Shown here: positions 26,082 to 37,600 of the stretch, one piece after another | Numbering within the stretch: the first letter of the stretch is position 1 | Layout of the letters: every line of letters begins with the position of its first letter | Origin: Pseudomonas koreensis | GTDB taxonomy: Bacteria > Pseudomonadota > Gammaproteobacteria > Pseudomonadales > Pseudomonadaceae | Direction: 5' to 3' | DNA length: 64,000 bases | NCBI RefSeq assembly: GCF_024169245.1 | Contig: NZ_JALJWP010000001.1 | Span: 2,233,501 to 2,297,500, forward strand | The notes under the pieces: generated by a model | Database searches by the model: none | The model's input: only the letters and a program-made list of their open reading frames with translations | Told to the model about the DNA's origin: nothing | Program-made: the position numbers and the translations under genes

Positions 26082-27527
26082 TCAGCCTTCGAGCTTGCTT
26101 TTCAGCAGTTCGTTCACCTGCTGCGGGTTGGCCTTGCCTTTGGAGGCTTTCATGGCCTGGCCGACGAAGAAGCCGAACATCTTGCCGCGTTTGGCTTCGT
26201 CTGCCGCGCGGTACTGTTCGACCTGTTCGGCGTTGGCTGCGAGCATTTCGTCGAGCACGGCGGAGATTGCGCCAGTGTCGGTGACCTGCTTGAGGCCGCG
26301 CTTTTCGATGATCTCGTCAGCACTGCCTTCGCCATTGGCCATCGCTTCGAACACCACCTTGGCGATCTTGCCGGAGATGGTGTTGTCCTTGATGCGCTGG
26401 AGCATGCCGCCCAGTTGCTCGGCGGAGACTGGCGAATCCTCGATGTCCAGGCCCTGCTTGTTGAGCAGGCTGCCCAACTCGACCATCACCCAGTTCGCCG
26501 CCAGTTTCGCGTCGCCACCGATGGCCGCGACTTTTTCGAAGTAGTCCGCCTGCTCACGGCTGGTGGCCAGCACGTTGGCGTCGTAAGCCGACAGACCGAA
26601 CTGGCTCTGGAAGCGCTCGCGTTTTTGCGGTGGCAGTTCCGGCAGGGTCGCACGCACTTCACCGAGGAACGACTCTTCGATGACCACCGGCAGCAAGTCC
26701 GGATCGGGGAAGTAACGGTAGTCGTTGGCTTCCTCTTTCGAACGCATCGGACGGGTCTCGTCCTTGTTCGGATCGTACAGGCGAGTCTGCTGAATCACTT
26801 TGCCGCCGTCTTCGATCAGTTCGATCTGGCGCTGGATTTCGGAGTTGATCGCCTTCTCGATGAAGCGGAACGAGTTGACGTTCTTGATCTCGCAGCGGGT
26901 GCCGAATTCGACCTGGCCTTTCGGGCGCACCGAGACGTTGCAGTCGCAACGCAGCGAGCCTTCGGCCATGTTGCCGTCGCAGATGCCCAGGTAACGCACC
27001 AGCGCGTGGATCGCCTTGACGTAAGCCACGGCTTCCTTGGCGCTGCGCATGTCCGGCTCGGAGACGATTTCCAGCAGCGGCGTGCCGGCACGGTTGAGGT
27101 CGATGCCGGTGGCGCCGTTGAACTCTTCGTGCAGGCTCTTGCCGGCGTCTTCTTCCAGATGCGCACGGGTGATGCCGACGCGTTTGACCGTGCCGTCTTC
27201 CAGGGCGATGTCCAGGTGGCCCTTGCCGACGATCGGCAATTCCATCTGGCTGATCTGGTAGCCCTTCGGCAGGTCCGGATAGAAGTAGTTCTTACGGGCG
27301 AACACGTTGTGCTGGCCGATCTCGGCGTCAATCGCCAGACCGAACATCACCGCCATGCGCACCGCTTCCTGGTTGAGCACCGGCAGCACGCCGGGCATGC
27401 CCAGGTCGATCAGGCTGGCCTGGGTGTTCGGCTCGGAACCGAAGGTGGTGGAACTACCGGAAAAGATTTTCGACCGGGTGGTGAGCTGAGTGTGAATCTC
27501 CAGCCCGATCACGACTTCCCATTGCAT
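26082..27527 (-). CDS. gatB: Aspartyl/glutamyl-tRNA amidotransferase subunit B
   Basis: A 481-residue GatB, the kinase and tRNA-binding subunit that phosphorylates Glu-tRNA(Gln) or Asp-tRNA(Asn) so that it can be amidated. N-terminal signature [10 protein letters not shown], the [10 protein letters not shown] segment, the conserved [12 protein letters not shown] motif and the C-terminal YqeY-like helical tail (about residues 330-478) are all present. The ATG at 27527 has GGAG in front; the upstream in-frame ATG at 27596 lies inside gatA. gatA ends ten bases upstream. Confidence 0.97.
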   Translation of the reverse strand: MQWEVVIGLEIHTQLTTRSKIFSGSSTTFGSEPNTQASLIDLGMPGVLPVLNQEAVRMAVMFGLAIDAEIGQHNVFARKNYFYPDLPKGYQISQMELPIVGKGHLDIALEDGTVKRVGITRAHLEEDAGKSLHEEFNGATGIDLNRAGTPLLEIVSEPDMRSAKEAVAYVKAIHALVRYLGICDGNMAEGSLRCDCNVSVRPKGQVEFGTRCEIKNVNSFRFIEKAINSEIQRQIELIEDGGKVIQQTRLYDPNKDETRPMRSKEEANDYRYFPDPDLLPVVIEESFLGEVRATLPELPPQKRERFQSQFGLSAYDANVLATSREQADYFEKVAAIGGDAKLAANWVMVELGSLLNKQGLDIEDSPVSAEQLGGMLQRIKDNTISGKIAKVVFEAMANGEGSADEIIEKRGLKQVTDTGAISAVLDEMLAANAEQVEQYRAADEAKRGKMFGFFVGQAMKASKGKANPQQVNELLKSKLEG

Positions 27528-27537
27528 GTGTGTCTCC

Positions 27538-28989
27538 TCAGAAGCCGGTTGGGGTGCGGGTGTGCCAGTCAGTGTTGAGCTGATACTGGTGGGCAACGTT
27601 CAACAGGCGGCCTTCCTGGAAATACGGCGCGAGCAACTGCACGCCCACCGGCAGACCGTCGACAAAACCGGCCGGCATCGACAGGCCCGGCAGGCCGGCG
27701 AGGTTGGCGGTGATGGTGTAGACGTCTTCCAGATAGGCAGCGACCGGGTCGCTGTTCTTCGCGCCGAGTTTCCACGCCGGGTTCGGTGTGGTCGGGCCGA
27801 GGATGATGTCGACTTCATTGAAGGCAGCCATGAAATCGTTTTTCACCAGACGACGGATCTTCTGCGCTTTCAGGTAGTAGGCGTCGTAGTAACCGGCGGA
27901 CAGCGCATAAGCACCGACCATGATCCGGCGCTGTACTTCCGCGCCGAAGCCTTCGCCACGGGAGCGCTTGTACAGGTCGATGAGGTTTTCCGGGTTTTCG
28001 CAGCGGTGGCCGAAACGCACGCCGTCGAAACGCGACAGGTTGGAGGAGGCTTCTGCCGGGGCGATCACGTAGTACGCGGGAATCGCGTGCTGCATGTTCG
28101 GCAGGCTGATTTCCTTGATCACCGCACCGAGCTTCTGCAACTGCTGGATGCTGTTCTGGATCAGCTCGGCGATGCGCGGGTCGAGACCGGCGCTGAAGTA
28201 TTCCTTCGGCACGCCGATGCGCAGGCCTTGCAGCGAATCACCGAGGCTGGCGGAGTAATCCGGCACCGGCTCATCGATGCTGGTGGAGTCGTTCGGATCG
28301 AAGCCGGCCATGCCTTGCAGCAGGATCGCGCAGTCTTCGGCCGTGCGCGCCAACGGACCGCCCTGATCGAGGCTGGACGCGTAGGCGATCATGCCCCAGC
28401 GCGAAACGCGACCGTAGGTCGGCTTCAGACCGGTGAGGTTGGTGAACGCCGCCGGCTGACGGATCGAGCCGCCGGTGTCGGTTGCGGTGGCCGCCGGCAA
28501 CAGACGAGCAGCAACCGCCGCCGCCGAACCACCGGACGAACCGCCCGGTACGTGTTCCAGGTTCCACGGGTTTTTCACCGCGCCGTACCAGCTCGACTCG
28601 TTGGCCGAACCCATGGCGAACTCGTCCATGTTGGTCTTGCCCAGGGTCACGGCGCCGGCAGCGGCCAGTTTCGCGACCACGGTGGCGTCGTAGGGCGCCT
28701 TGAAGTTGTCGAGCATCTTCGAGCCGCAGCTGGTGCGGATGCCCAGGGTGCAGAACAGGTCCTTGTGGGCGATCGGCGCGCCGAGCAGGGCGCCGCTCTC
28801 ACCATTGGCCCGGCGTGCATCGGCGGCTTTCGCCTGCTCGATGGCCAGATCCTCGGTGAGGCTGATGAAACTGTTGAGCTGCGGGTCGAGCTGGGTAATA
28901 CGCGCCAGCAGGACTTTGGTCAGCTCTTCGGAGGAAAACTTTTTATCGGCGAGACCGCGGGCGATCTCGGCCAGAGTCATTTGATGCAT
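27538..28989 (-). CDS. gatA: Aspartyl/glutamyl-tRNA amidotransferase subunit A
   Basis: A 483-residue amidase-signature protein that releases ammonia from glutamine for GatB. The Ser-cisSer-Lys triad is visible: Lys in PIAHKDLF (about residue 77) and the two serines in [13 protein letters not shown] (about 152-164). Start MHQMTL follows an AGAG-type ribosome site. Middle gene of gatCAB, 16 bases after gatC. Its presence fits a Pseudomonas that makes Asn-tRNA(Asn) by transamidation. Confidence 0.97.
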   Translation of the reverse strand: MHQMTLAEIARGLADKKFSSEELTKVLLARITQLDPQLNSFISLTEDLAIEQAKAADARRANGESGALLGAPIAHKDLFCTLGIRTSCGSKMLDNFKAPYDATVVAKLAAAGAVTLGKTNMDEFAMGSANESSWYGAVKNPWNLEHVPGGSSGGSAAAVAARLLPAATATDTGGSIRQPAAFTNLTGLKPTYGRVSRWGMIAYASSLDQGGPLARTAEDCAILLQGMAGFDPNDSTSIDEPVPDYSASLGDSLQGLRIGVPKEYFSAGLDPRIAELIQNSIQQLQKLGAVIKEISLPNMQHAIPAYYVIAPAEASSNLSRFDGVRFGHRCENPENLIDLYKRSRGEGFGAEVQRRIMVGAYALSAGYYDAYYLKAQKIRRLVKNDFMAAFNEVDIILGPTTPNPAWKLGAKNSDPVAAYLEDVYTITANLAGLPGLSMPAGFVDGLPVGVQLLAPYFQEGRLLNVAHQYQLNTDWHTRTPTGF

Positions 28990-29005
28990 TGCAGGCTCTT
29001 TCCCT

Positions 29006-29293
29006 TTAGTCGATGACTTTCGGAACCAGATACAGGCCGTTTTCGACCGCTGGTGCGATGGACTGGTAGGCCTCGCGATTATTCGTCTCGGTCACCACGT
29101 CGGCGCGCAGGCGCTGACTGGCTTCCAGGGGGTGGGCCAGCGGCTCGATACCGTCGGTATCAACGGCCTGCATTTCGTCGACCAGCCCGAGAATGCTGTT
29201 GAGGGCGGAAGTAATGTGCGGAAGATCGGCATCGTTGAGGCCAAGGCAGGCCAGGTGCGCGATTTTTTCCACGTCGGAGCGTTCTAGCGCCAT
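29006..29293 (-). CDS. gatC: Aspartyl/glutamyl-tRNA amidotransferase subunit C
   Basis: A 95-residue GatC, the small subunit that wraps around the GatA-GatB interface. The sequence has the family N-terminal helix ([13 protein letters not shown]), the [15 protein letters not shown] segment and the C-terminal [11 protein letters not shown]. First gene of the minus-strand gatCAB operon; divergent from mreB, with about 210 bases between them holding both promoters. Confidence 0.95.
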   Translation of the reverse strand: MALERSDVEKIAHLACLGLNDADLPHITSALNSILGLVDEMQAVDTDGIEPLAHPLEASQRLRADVVTETNNREAYQSIAPAVENGLYLVPKVID

Positions 29294-29391
29294 CGGGATT
29301 CTCCAGTGGAAAACAGAACGGACGGCGTCCGTGTGTTAGATTGTCGGAACACTACCGCACTTCTACGGTCATAAGGCCGCGATTGTGGGGC

Positions 29392-29420
29392 TTGGTGCAC
29401 AGAAAAGCGGCCAATTTAAC
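29392..29420 (+). promoter_or_regulatory. Possible mreB promoter
   Basis: TTGGTG (29392-29397), 17-base spacer and TTTAAC (29415-29420), 85 bases before the mreB start. Each hexamer matches the consensus only partly. GGCCGC/GCGGCC (29375-29380 and 29407-29412) and CCAAT/ATTGG flank it. Confidence 0.3.
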
Positions 29421-29492
29421 ATATTGGCGCCTTGCCCAAAATCCCTGTCGTTGTTAGAGTTTGCCGCACTTTTTTACCCACGCGTTGCCTAG

Positions 29493-30542
<1,050 letters not shown>

Positions 30543-30847
30543 TCAAACGGCGTGAAAGCTACTCAGGGCTGGGAGCCTTCGGCTTTACGCGCGCAATACT
30601 GCGTTAAAAACAGGCTCGGAATGCTCATTTACAACCCGTAAACTCCGCTTCCTCGCCTGTTTTTGCCTTGTCTTGCCGTCGCTCGCTACGCTTTCACACC
30701 ATTTGATGCTTCGAATGCAATACGTGGGTGAGCGCACAGGCAGCACTTTGCAGTGCTGCCTGTTGGCGTTTATCTTCTGTCAGTCTTCATCCAGGCCGGT
30801 TTGATGCCGTATGAATAAACAGAACATTTGCCTGGGAGGAGCGGCTT
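30543..30847. repeat. mreB-mreC intergenic region with nested inverted-repeat element
   Basis: The outer arms GTGAAAGC (30552-30559) and GCTTTCAC (30690-30697) enclose an inner cruciform: AAAAACAGGC (30606-30615) pairs with GCCTGTTTTT (30655-30664), GGAA (30618-30621) with TTCC (30649-30652), and TTTAC (30628-30632) with GTAAA (30638-30642). The whole is about 146 bases. The rest of the gap (30698-30847) holds the mreC ribosome site GGGAGGAG (30834-30841) and nothing else I recognise. The inner sequence resembles an interspersed element found between genes in many gammaproteobacteria (memory, not checked). Confidence 0.7.
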
Positions 30848-31951
30848 ATTAAACCGCTTTTCACCAAAGGCCCTTCGTTGGGCGTGCGCCTGTTGGTGCT
30901 GGCCGTGCTCGCGGTCGCGCTGATGGTGGTCGATGCGCGTTTCGACCTGCTCAAGCCCGCGCGCAAACAAGCGTCGCTGGTGCTCATGGACGCCTACTGG
31001 ATCACTGACCTGCCCGGCCGCTTGTGGGAAGGGGTCGCCAGCCAGTTCGGCAGCCGCACCGAGCTCGTCGCCGAAAACGAAAAACTCAAGACCGAAAACC
31101 TGCTGTTGCAGGGACGCATGCAAAAGCTCGCGGCCCTGACCGAGCAGAACGTTCGTCTGCGCGAGTTGCTCAATTCCTCGGCACTGGTCAACGAAAAGGT
31201 CGAAGTGGCCGAGTTGATCGGCATGGACCCCAACCCCTTCACCCATCGCATCATCATCAACAAAGGCGAGCGCGACGGCGTGGTGCTCGGCCAGCCGGTG
31301 CTCGATGCCCGCGGGCTGATGGGCCAGGTGGTTGAATTGATGCCTTACACCTCGCGTGTCCTGCTGCTGACCGACACCACCCACAGCATTCCGGTGCAGG
31401 TGAACCGCAACGGTCTGCGCGCGATTGCCAGTGGCACCGGTAACCCGGAGCGCCTGGAGTTGCGTCATGTCGCCGACACGGCGGACATCAAGGAAGGTGA
31501 TCTGCTGGTCAGTTCCGGTCTCGGCCAGCGTTTCCCGGCCGGTTATCCGGTGGCCACGGTCAAGGAAGTCATCCACGATTCCGGCCAACCGTTTGCCATT
31601 GTCCGCGCCGTGCCGACCGCCGCCCTGAACCGCAGCCGTTACCTGCTGCTGGTGTTCAGTGACAGCCGCACCGCCGAGGAACGCGCCAATGACGCCGCCC
31701 AGGCCCAGGAACAGCTCGACGCCCACGGTGGCGGCCCGATGTTGCCGGCCAGCGTGCCGAAACCGTTGATCATGCCTGCCACGCCTTCCACTGCTACCGC
31801 CGCGCCGGCCGCCGAAGCCGCAGCGCCTGCCGCCACGCCAGCCAAGCCCGCCGCGAGCAAACCGCCCGCTGCTGCGCCGGCCGCGGCCAAGCCACCGGCC
31901 GCCAGCAAACCACCGGCGAAACCGCCAGCGACTACCGGGGGACGAGAATAA
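30848..31951 (+). CDS. mreC: Rod shape-determining protein MreC, probable AUU start
   Basis: A bitopic inner membrane protein of the elongasome. With the start at ATT 30848 it has 367 residues: a short cytoplasmic N-terminus KPLFTKGPS that aligns with E. coli MreC (KPIFSRGPS), one membrane helix (about residues 12-28), a coiled coil (about 60-110) and the two-lobed beta domain (about 115-275). The tail (about 295-367) is a low-complexity Ala/Pro/Lys stretch. GGGAGGAG lies six bases before the ATT. The first conventional start, TTG at 30878, would remove the conserved KPLF segment. mreD overlaps the stop by one base. Confidence 0.92.
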   Translation: MKPLFTKGPSLGVRLLVLAVLAVALMVVDARFDLLKPARKQASLVLMDAYWITDLPGRLWEGVASQFGSRTELVAENEKLKTENLLLQGRMQKLAALTEQNVRLRELLNSSALVNEKVEVAELIGMDPNPFTHRIIINKGERDGVVLGQPVLDARGLMGQVVELMPYTSRVLLLTDTTHSIPVQVNRNGLRAIASGTGNPERLELRHVADTADIKEGDLLVSSGLGQRFPAGYPVATVKEVIHDSGQPFAIVRAVPTAALNRSRYLLLVFSDSRTAEERANDAAQAQEQLDAHGGGPMLPASVPKPLIMPATPSTATAAPAAEAAAPAATPAKPAASKPPAAAPAAAKPPAASKPPAKPPATTGGRE

Positions 31952-32442
31952 TGGTCGGCGCGAAAAAATCCGCAAACGGCTGGATGATCTGGCTGACCTT
32001 CTTCGTCGGCATCCTGCTCAGCGTTTCACCGTTGCCGATCTTCATGGAAATCCTCCGCCCGCTGTGGCTGGCCTTGCTCGTGACCTTTTGGGCGCTGTAC
32101 ATGCCGCACACGGTCGGCATGGTCACCGCGTTCTGTCTGGGGCTGGCCGAAGATGTCCTGCAGGGCGACCTGCTTGGGCAGAACGCGCTGATCCTGACCC
32201 TGATTACCTTCCTGGTATTGTCGTTGCAGCAGCGTCTGCGCATGTTCCCGATGTGGCAGCAGTGCCTGGTGATCCTGGTGATCTTCGGCCTCGCACAATT
32301 GGCGCAACTGTGGCTGAGTGCTCTGACCGGCAACCGCCAGCCGACCCTGGCGTTGGTCTTGCCGGCGCTGGTCAGTGCCTTGCTCTGGCCGTGGGTCAGC
32401 TTCGCCCTGCGCGGGATGTGCCGACGCTACAGAATCTATTGA
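31951..32442 (+). CDS. mreD: Rod shape-determining protein MreD
   Basis: A 163-residue polytopic inner membrane protein with about five helices, partner of MreC, MreB, RodA and PBP2. N-terminal [19 protein letters not shown] and the [15 protein letters not shown] region fit the gammaproteobacterial family. Its ATG shares one base with the mreC stop (TAATG), showing translational coupling. maf follows after 37 bases. Confidence 0.94.
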   Translation: MVGAKKSANGWMIWLTFFVGILLSVSPLPIFMEILRPLWLALLVTFWALYMPHTVGMVTAFCLGLAEDVLQGDLLGQNALILTLITFLVLSLQQRLRMFPMWQQCLVILVIFGLAQLAQLWLSALTGNRQPTLALVLPALVSALLWPWVSFALRGMCRRYRIY

Positions 32443-32479
32443 GCCGGTGAAGCAGGGCACTGAACAGGGAGATGTTTTG

Positions 32480-33076
32480 ATGAAACTGCTTTACCTCGCC
32501 TCCGGCTCACCGCGTCGCCGCGAATTGCTCACGCAGATCGGCGTGCAATTCTCCGCCATCAGTGCGGATATCGACGAAACCCCGCTTCCTGATGAATCCC
32601 CTTCGGCCTATGTCGAACGCCTCGCGCGCGGCAAGGCTGAGGCCGGTCGCCGCTCGGTCGTCTCTGACCAGCCGTTCTGCGTGCTTGGCGCCGACACCGC
32701 TGTGGTGCTCGACGGCAAAATTCTTGGCAAACCGGTGGACGAAGCCGATGCATGCGCCATGCTGATGATGTTGTCCGGCAACGAACACGAAGTGCTGACC
32801 GCCATCGCCGTGCTTGAAGGTGAGCGCTGCGAGTCGCGGGTGGTGCGCAGTCGGGTGCGCTTCCGCGCGATCAGCCGCGATGAGGCCGGCGCCTACTGGG
32901 CCAGTGGCGAGCCGCGTGACAAGGCCGGCGGTTACGGCATTCAGGGTCTTGGTGCGGTGTTTGTCGCCGGGCTCGAAGGCAGCTATTCGGCGGTGGTCGG
33001 CCTGCCGCTGTGCGAAACCTGCGAGGTGTTGGGCCATTTCGGCATACCCTGTTGGCAAAACCTGAACACGCCCTGA
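32480..33076 (+). CDS. maf: Maf-family nucleotide pyrophosphatase
   Basis: A 198-residue house-cleaning pyrophosphatase of the YhdE type, hydrolysing dTTP/UTP and modified nucleotides. The signature [10 protein letters not shown] (8-17), the GADTAVV motif (about 70-76) and [10 protein letters not shown] are clear. The ATG at 32480 is preceded by AGGGAGA. The order mreD-maf-rng is the usual one in gammaproteobacteria. Confidence 0.95.
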   Translation: MKLLYLASGSPRRRELLTQIGVQFSAISADIDETPLPDESPSAYVERLARGKAEAGRRSVVSDQPFCVLGADTAVVLDGKILGKPVDEADACAMLMMLSGNEHEVLTAIAVLEGERCESRVVRSRVRFRAISRDEAGAYWASGEPRDKAGGYGIQGLGAVFVAGLEGSYSAVVGLPLCETCEVLGHFGIPCWQNLNTP

Positions 33077-33134
33077 GCGTCGTACGAATCCAGATGCGGC
33101 CACTATCGTGAACATGCCTGAACGAGATCCTGCC

Positions 33135-34592
33135 ATGAGTGAAGAGATTCTGATCAACATCACGCCGATGGAGTCGCGCGTGGCGGTGGTCGAAAACGGT
33201 GTGCTGCAAGAAGTCCACGTCGAGCGCACGCAGAAACGCGGGATCGTCGGCAACATCTATAAAGGCAAGATCGTCCGCGTCCTGCCGGGCATGCAGGCGG
33301 CATTCGTCGACATCGGTCTCGATCGCGCCGCCTTCATTCACGCCGCTGAAATCTCCCTGCGCGAAGGCCCGGCGGTAGAAAGCATCAGCTCGCTTGTGCA
33401 TGAAGGCCAGAGTCTGGTGGTGCAGGTCACCAAGGACCCGATCGGTTCCAAAGGCGCACGCCTGACCACGCAACTGTCGATCCCTTCGCGCTATCTGGTG
33501 TACATGCCACGCACCGCCCACGTCGGCATTTCCCTGAAGATCGAAGACGAAGCCGAGCGCGAGCGCCTCAAGCAGGTGGTCAGTGATTGCGTGGCCAAAG
33601 AAGGCATCAAGGAAGCCGGCGGCTTCATTCTGCGCACCGCCGCTGAAGGCGCGGGCGCTGACGAAATCCTCATGGACATCCGTTACCTGCGCCGCCTCTG
33701 GGACCAGATCAACGAGCAGATCAAGACCATCGCCGCACCGAGCGTGATCTACGAAGACCTCGGCCTGGCCCTGCGTACCCTGCGCGATCTGGTCAATCCG
33801 AAGATCGAGAAAATCCGCATCGATTCCCGGGAAACCTTCCAGAAAACCACGCAGTTCGTCGCCGAACTGATGCCGGAAATCGCTGATCGTCTGGAACACT
33901 ATCCGGGTGAGCGGCCGATTTTCGATCTTTACGGTGTCGAAGACGAAATCCAGCGTGCGCTGGAGCGCAAGGTGCCGCTGAAGTCTGGCGGCTATCTGGT
34001 GATCGATCCGGCGGAAGCCATGACCACCATCGACGTCAACACCGGGGCGTTCGTCGGTCACCGCAACCTCGAAGAAACCATTTTCAAGACCAATCTCGAA
34101 GCGGCCACCGCGATTGCCCGGCAGATGCGCCTGCGCAATCTCGGCGGGATCATCATCATCGACTTCATCGACATGGAAGATGAAGAGCACCAGCGTCAGG
34201 TCCTGCGCACTCTGGAGAAACAGCTGGAGCGCGATCACGCCAAGACCAACATCATCGGCATCACCGAGTTGGGCCTGGTGCAGATGACCCGCAAGCGCAC
34301 CCGCGAAAGCCTTGAACAAGTGCTGTGCGAACCGTGCAGCAGTTGCCAGGGACGCGGCAAACTGAAAACTGCCGAAACCATCTGTTACGAGATCTTCCGC
34401 GAGATTCTGCGCGAGGCCCGGGCATACCAGGCCGAGGGTTACCGAGTGCTGGCCAACCAGAAAGTGGTCGACCGTCTGCTCGACGAAGAGTCCGGTAACG
34501 TCGCCGAGCTTGAAGGCTTTATCGGTCGCACCATACGCTTCCAGGTGGAAACCATGTATTCCCAGGAACAATATGACGTGGTGCTGCTCTGA
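33135..34592 (+). CDS. rng: Ribonuclease G
   Basis: A 485-residue endoribonuclease that matures the 5' end of 16S rRNA and degrades mRNA. It has an N-terminal S1 domain (about residues 38-120, starting GNIYKGKIVRVLPGMQAAF), the DNase I-like catalytic region with Asp residues in TTIDVNTGAFVG and IIIDFIDMED, and the zinc-link cysteines in LCEPCSSC (about 396-403). It lacks the long C-terminal scaffold of RNase E. The ATG at 33135 is the conserved MSEEILIN start; another in-frame ATG lies 27 bases upstream. Confidence 0.96.
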   Translation: MSEEILINITPMESRVAVVENGVLQEVHVERTQKRGIVGNIYKGKIVRVLPGMQAAFVDIGLDRAAFIHAAEISLREGPAVESISSLVHEGQSLVVQVTKDPIGSKGARLTTQLSIPSRYLVYMPRTAHVGISLKIEDEAERERLKQVVSDCVAKEGIKEAGGFILRTAAEGAGADEILMDIRYLRRLWDQINEQIKTIAAPSVIYEDLGLALRTLRDLVNPKIEKIRIDSRETFQKTTQFVAELMPEIADRLEHYPGERPIFDLYGVEDEIQRALERKVPLKSGGYLVIDPAEAMTTIDVNTGAFVGHRNLEETIFKTNLEAATAIARQMRLRNLGGIIIIDFIDMEDEEHQRQVLRTLEKQLERDHAKTNIIGITELGLVQMTRKRTRESLEQVLCEPCSSCQGRGKLKTAETICYEIFREILREARAYQAEGYRVLANQKVVDRLLDEESGNVAELEGFIGRTIRFQVETMYSQEQYDVVLL

Positions 34593-34667
34593 AGCCCTGC
34601 AACACCTTTCATTCAACGCGGCTGGCCTCAGCTTTTCGCAGTTTTTTTGCCATGGGAGCCAACTGAC

Positions 34668-37600
34668 ATGGAGCGTCTGACACGCATACTGGCCGCACTC
34701 ACCCGCTGGGGGCTGGGCCTGTGCGCGTTGGTTCTGGTGTTGATGGCGTTGTACGTCAGCCTCGGCCGCGAGCTGACCCCTTTGGTGGCGGAATACCGCG
34801 CCGACATCGAAGACAAGGCCAGCGCCGCCCTCGGCATGCCCTTGCAGATCGGTGAGCTGGAAGGCAACTGGAGCGGTTTCGCGCCGATCCTGCTGGCCCA
34901 TGACGTGATGGTCGGCGACGGTGCCAACGCACTGCGCCTTGATCGCGTGCGGGTGGTGCCGGATTTGTGGGCCAGCGTGCTCGCCCGCGAAGTGCGCCTC
35001 GCGCATATCGAACTCAACGGTCTGAAGATCAGCCTAAAGGAAGCCGAAGACGGCACCTGGGCGCTGGAAGGCTTGCCGGTGCAGAAGGATCAACCGTTTG
35101 ATGCGGCGCAACTGTTCCAGCGCTCGCAGATGATCAGGCAACTGTCGGTGCTCGACAGCCAAGTGACCCTGCAACCGCTTGATCACCCGCCCATGACACT
35201 CACCTATGTCGGCCTCAATCTGCGCACCGGCGCCAGCCGTCAGCGGCTCGACGCGCGTCTGACCTTGCCTGATGGCCAGCCCGTTGCGCTGAGCCTGCGC
35301 AGCCAGCTGCGTCCCGATCAATGGCAGAACAGCGCCCTCGAGGGCTATGCCAGCCTGCCACAAAGCGACTGGTCGAAATGGCTGCCCGAACGGCTGACCC
35401 AGCAATGGAATTTTTCCGAGATCAAGGCCGGCGGCGAACTCTGGATCGATTGGGCCGAAGGCGCATTGCAGAGCGCCGCGTTGCGCTTGAATGCGCCGCA
35501 AGTGACGGGGGCCTACGCCGAGCGCAAGCCAATCCAGATCAATAATCTGGCGCTCAACGCCTATTACCGCAACACAGCCGAAGGGGTGAAAGTCACCCTC
35601 GATTCACTGGCGATGAGCTTTGGCGAGACTCGCTGGGAATCCCGCGTGCAGATACAGCAGACCCGCGCCAGCGCCAAGGCTGAAGAGCTCTGGCATTTGC
35701 AGGCGGATCGCCTCGATCTGACCCCGATCACGCCGCTGCTCAATGCGTTGGGGCCGTTGCCGCAGAGTCTTGCCACGGTGGTCGAACGCTTGAAAGTGAC
35801 CGGCGGCTTGCGCAACGTTCTGCTGGATTTCCGTCCGACTGCCACCGATGGCAACAAATTCGGCTTTGCCGCCAACCTCGACAACGTCGGTTTTGACGCC
35901 TACCACGGTGCTCCGGCGGCGCGAAATGTCAGCGGCAGCCTCAGCGGCAATCTCGACGGCGGCGAGTTGCGCCTCGACAGCAAGGATTTCGTCCTGCACC
36001 TCGATCCGATTTTCGCCAAGCCGTGGCAATACCTGCAGGCCAATGCCCGGCTGACGTGGAAGCTCGACAAGGATGGCTTCACCCTGATTGCGCCGTATCT
36101 GAAGGTGTTGGGCGAGGAGGGCAAGATTGCCGGCGACTTCCTCATCCGTTTGCACTTCGACCATAGCCAGGAAGATTACATGGACCTGCGCGTCGGTCTG
36201 GTCGACGGCGACGGTCGCTATACCGCTAAATACCTGCCGGCCGTGTTGAGCCCCGCGCTTGATGAATGGCTGCGCACGGCGATCCTCAAAGGTGCGGTGG
36301 ATCAGGGCTTCTTCCAGTACCAGGGTTCGCTGAACAAGAACGCCGGTGAGGCTGACCGCAGCATCAGTCTGTTCTTCAAAGTGCACGACGCCGAACTGGC
36401 CTTTCAGCCGGGGTGGCCGCATGTGAGCAAGGTCAGCGGTGACGTGTTCATCGAGGACAGCGGCGTGCGCATCTGGGCCAGCAAAGGCCAGTTGCTCGAC
36501 ACGCAAGTCAGCGATGTCTTCGTCAATATTCCTCATGTACCGGCCGGGCAGAACACCCATCTGTTCCTCGATGGTGCGTTTGCCGGCGGCCTCGGCGATG
36601 GCTTGAAGATTCTTCAGGATGCGCCGATCGGCACCGGTGAAACCTTTGCCGGCTGGGAGGGCGCCGGTGATCTGAATGGCAAGCTCAAGCTGGATATTCC
36701 GCTGGCCAAGGGCGAGCAGCCGAAAATCCTCGTCGACTTCAAAACCGCCAATGCGCGACTGAAACTGGCCGAACCGAAACTGGAACTGAGCCAGCTCAAG
36801 GGCGATTTCCGCTTTGACAGTAACAAAGGCCTCAGCGGTCAGAACATTTCTGCGCGGGCCTTCGACAAACCGGTCACTGCGCAGATCTTCGCCGATGGCA
36901 GCCCCAACCAGATCAAGACTCGGGTGGCTGCGTCGGGACAGGTCGAAGTCAAAAAGCTCACCGACTGGCTGGGCGTCACCCAACCGTTGCCGGTGTCCGG
37001 GATCATTCCTTATCAGTTGCAGCTGAATCTCTCCGGGGCCGATAGCCAGTTGATGGTCAGCTCCAGCCTCAAAGGCGTGGCAGTGGATCTGCCGGCGCCG
37101 TTCGGCATGGCCGCCGATGTCGGGCGCGACACGGTGTTCCGCATGACCCTGCAAGGGCAGGAGCGGCGTTACTGGGTCAATTACGATCAACTGGCCAATT
37201 TCACCTTCGCCGCGCCACCGAGCAATTTCGCCGATGGCCGTGGCGAGCTGTTTCTCGGCACGGGCGAAGCGGTCCTGCCGGGTGCCAAAGGCCTGCGGAT
37301 TCGCGGCGTGCTGTCGGAGCTGGACGTCGCGCCGTGGCAGGATCTGGCCAATAAATACGCCGGCCAGGATCCGGGCGGCAGCGCCAAGCAATTGCTCAGC
37401 AGCGCTGACATCAAGGTCGGCAAACTGACTGCGTTCGGCACCACACTGGATCAGGCCTCGGTGCAGATCAATCGCAAGCCCGGCGCATGGAATCTCGCTC
37501 TCGACAGCCAGCAGGCCAAGGGCAGCGCCAGTCTGCCGGACGCCAAAGGCGTGCCGATCGCGGTGAATCTGCAATACGTGAAACTGCCGGCGCCGGACCC

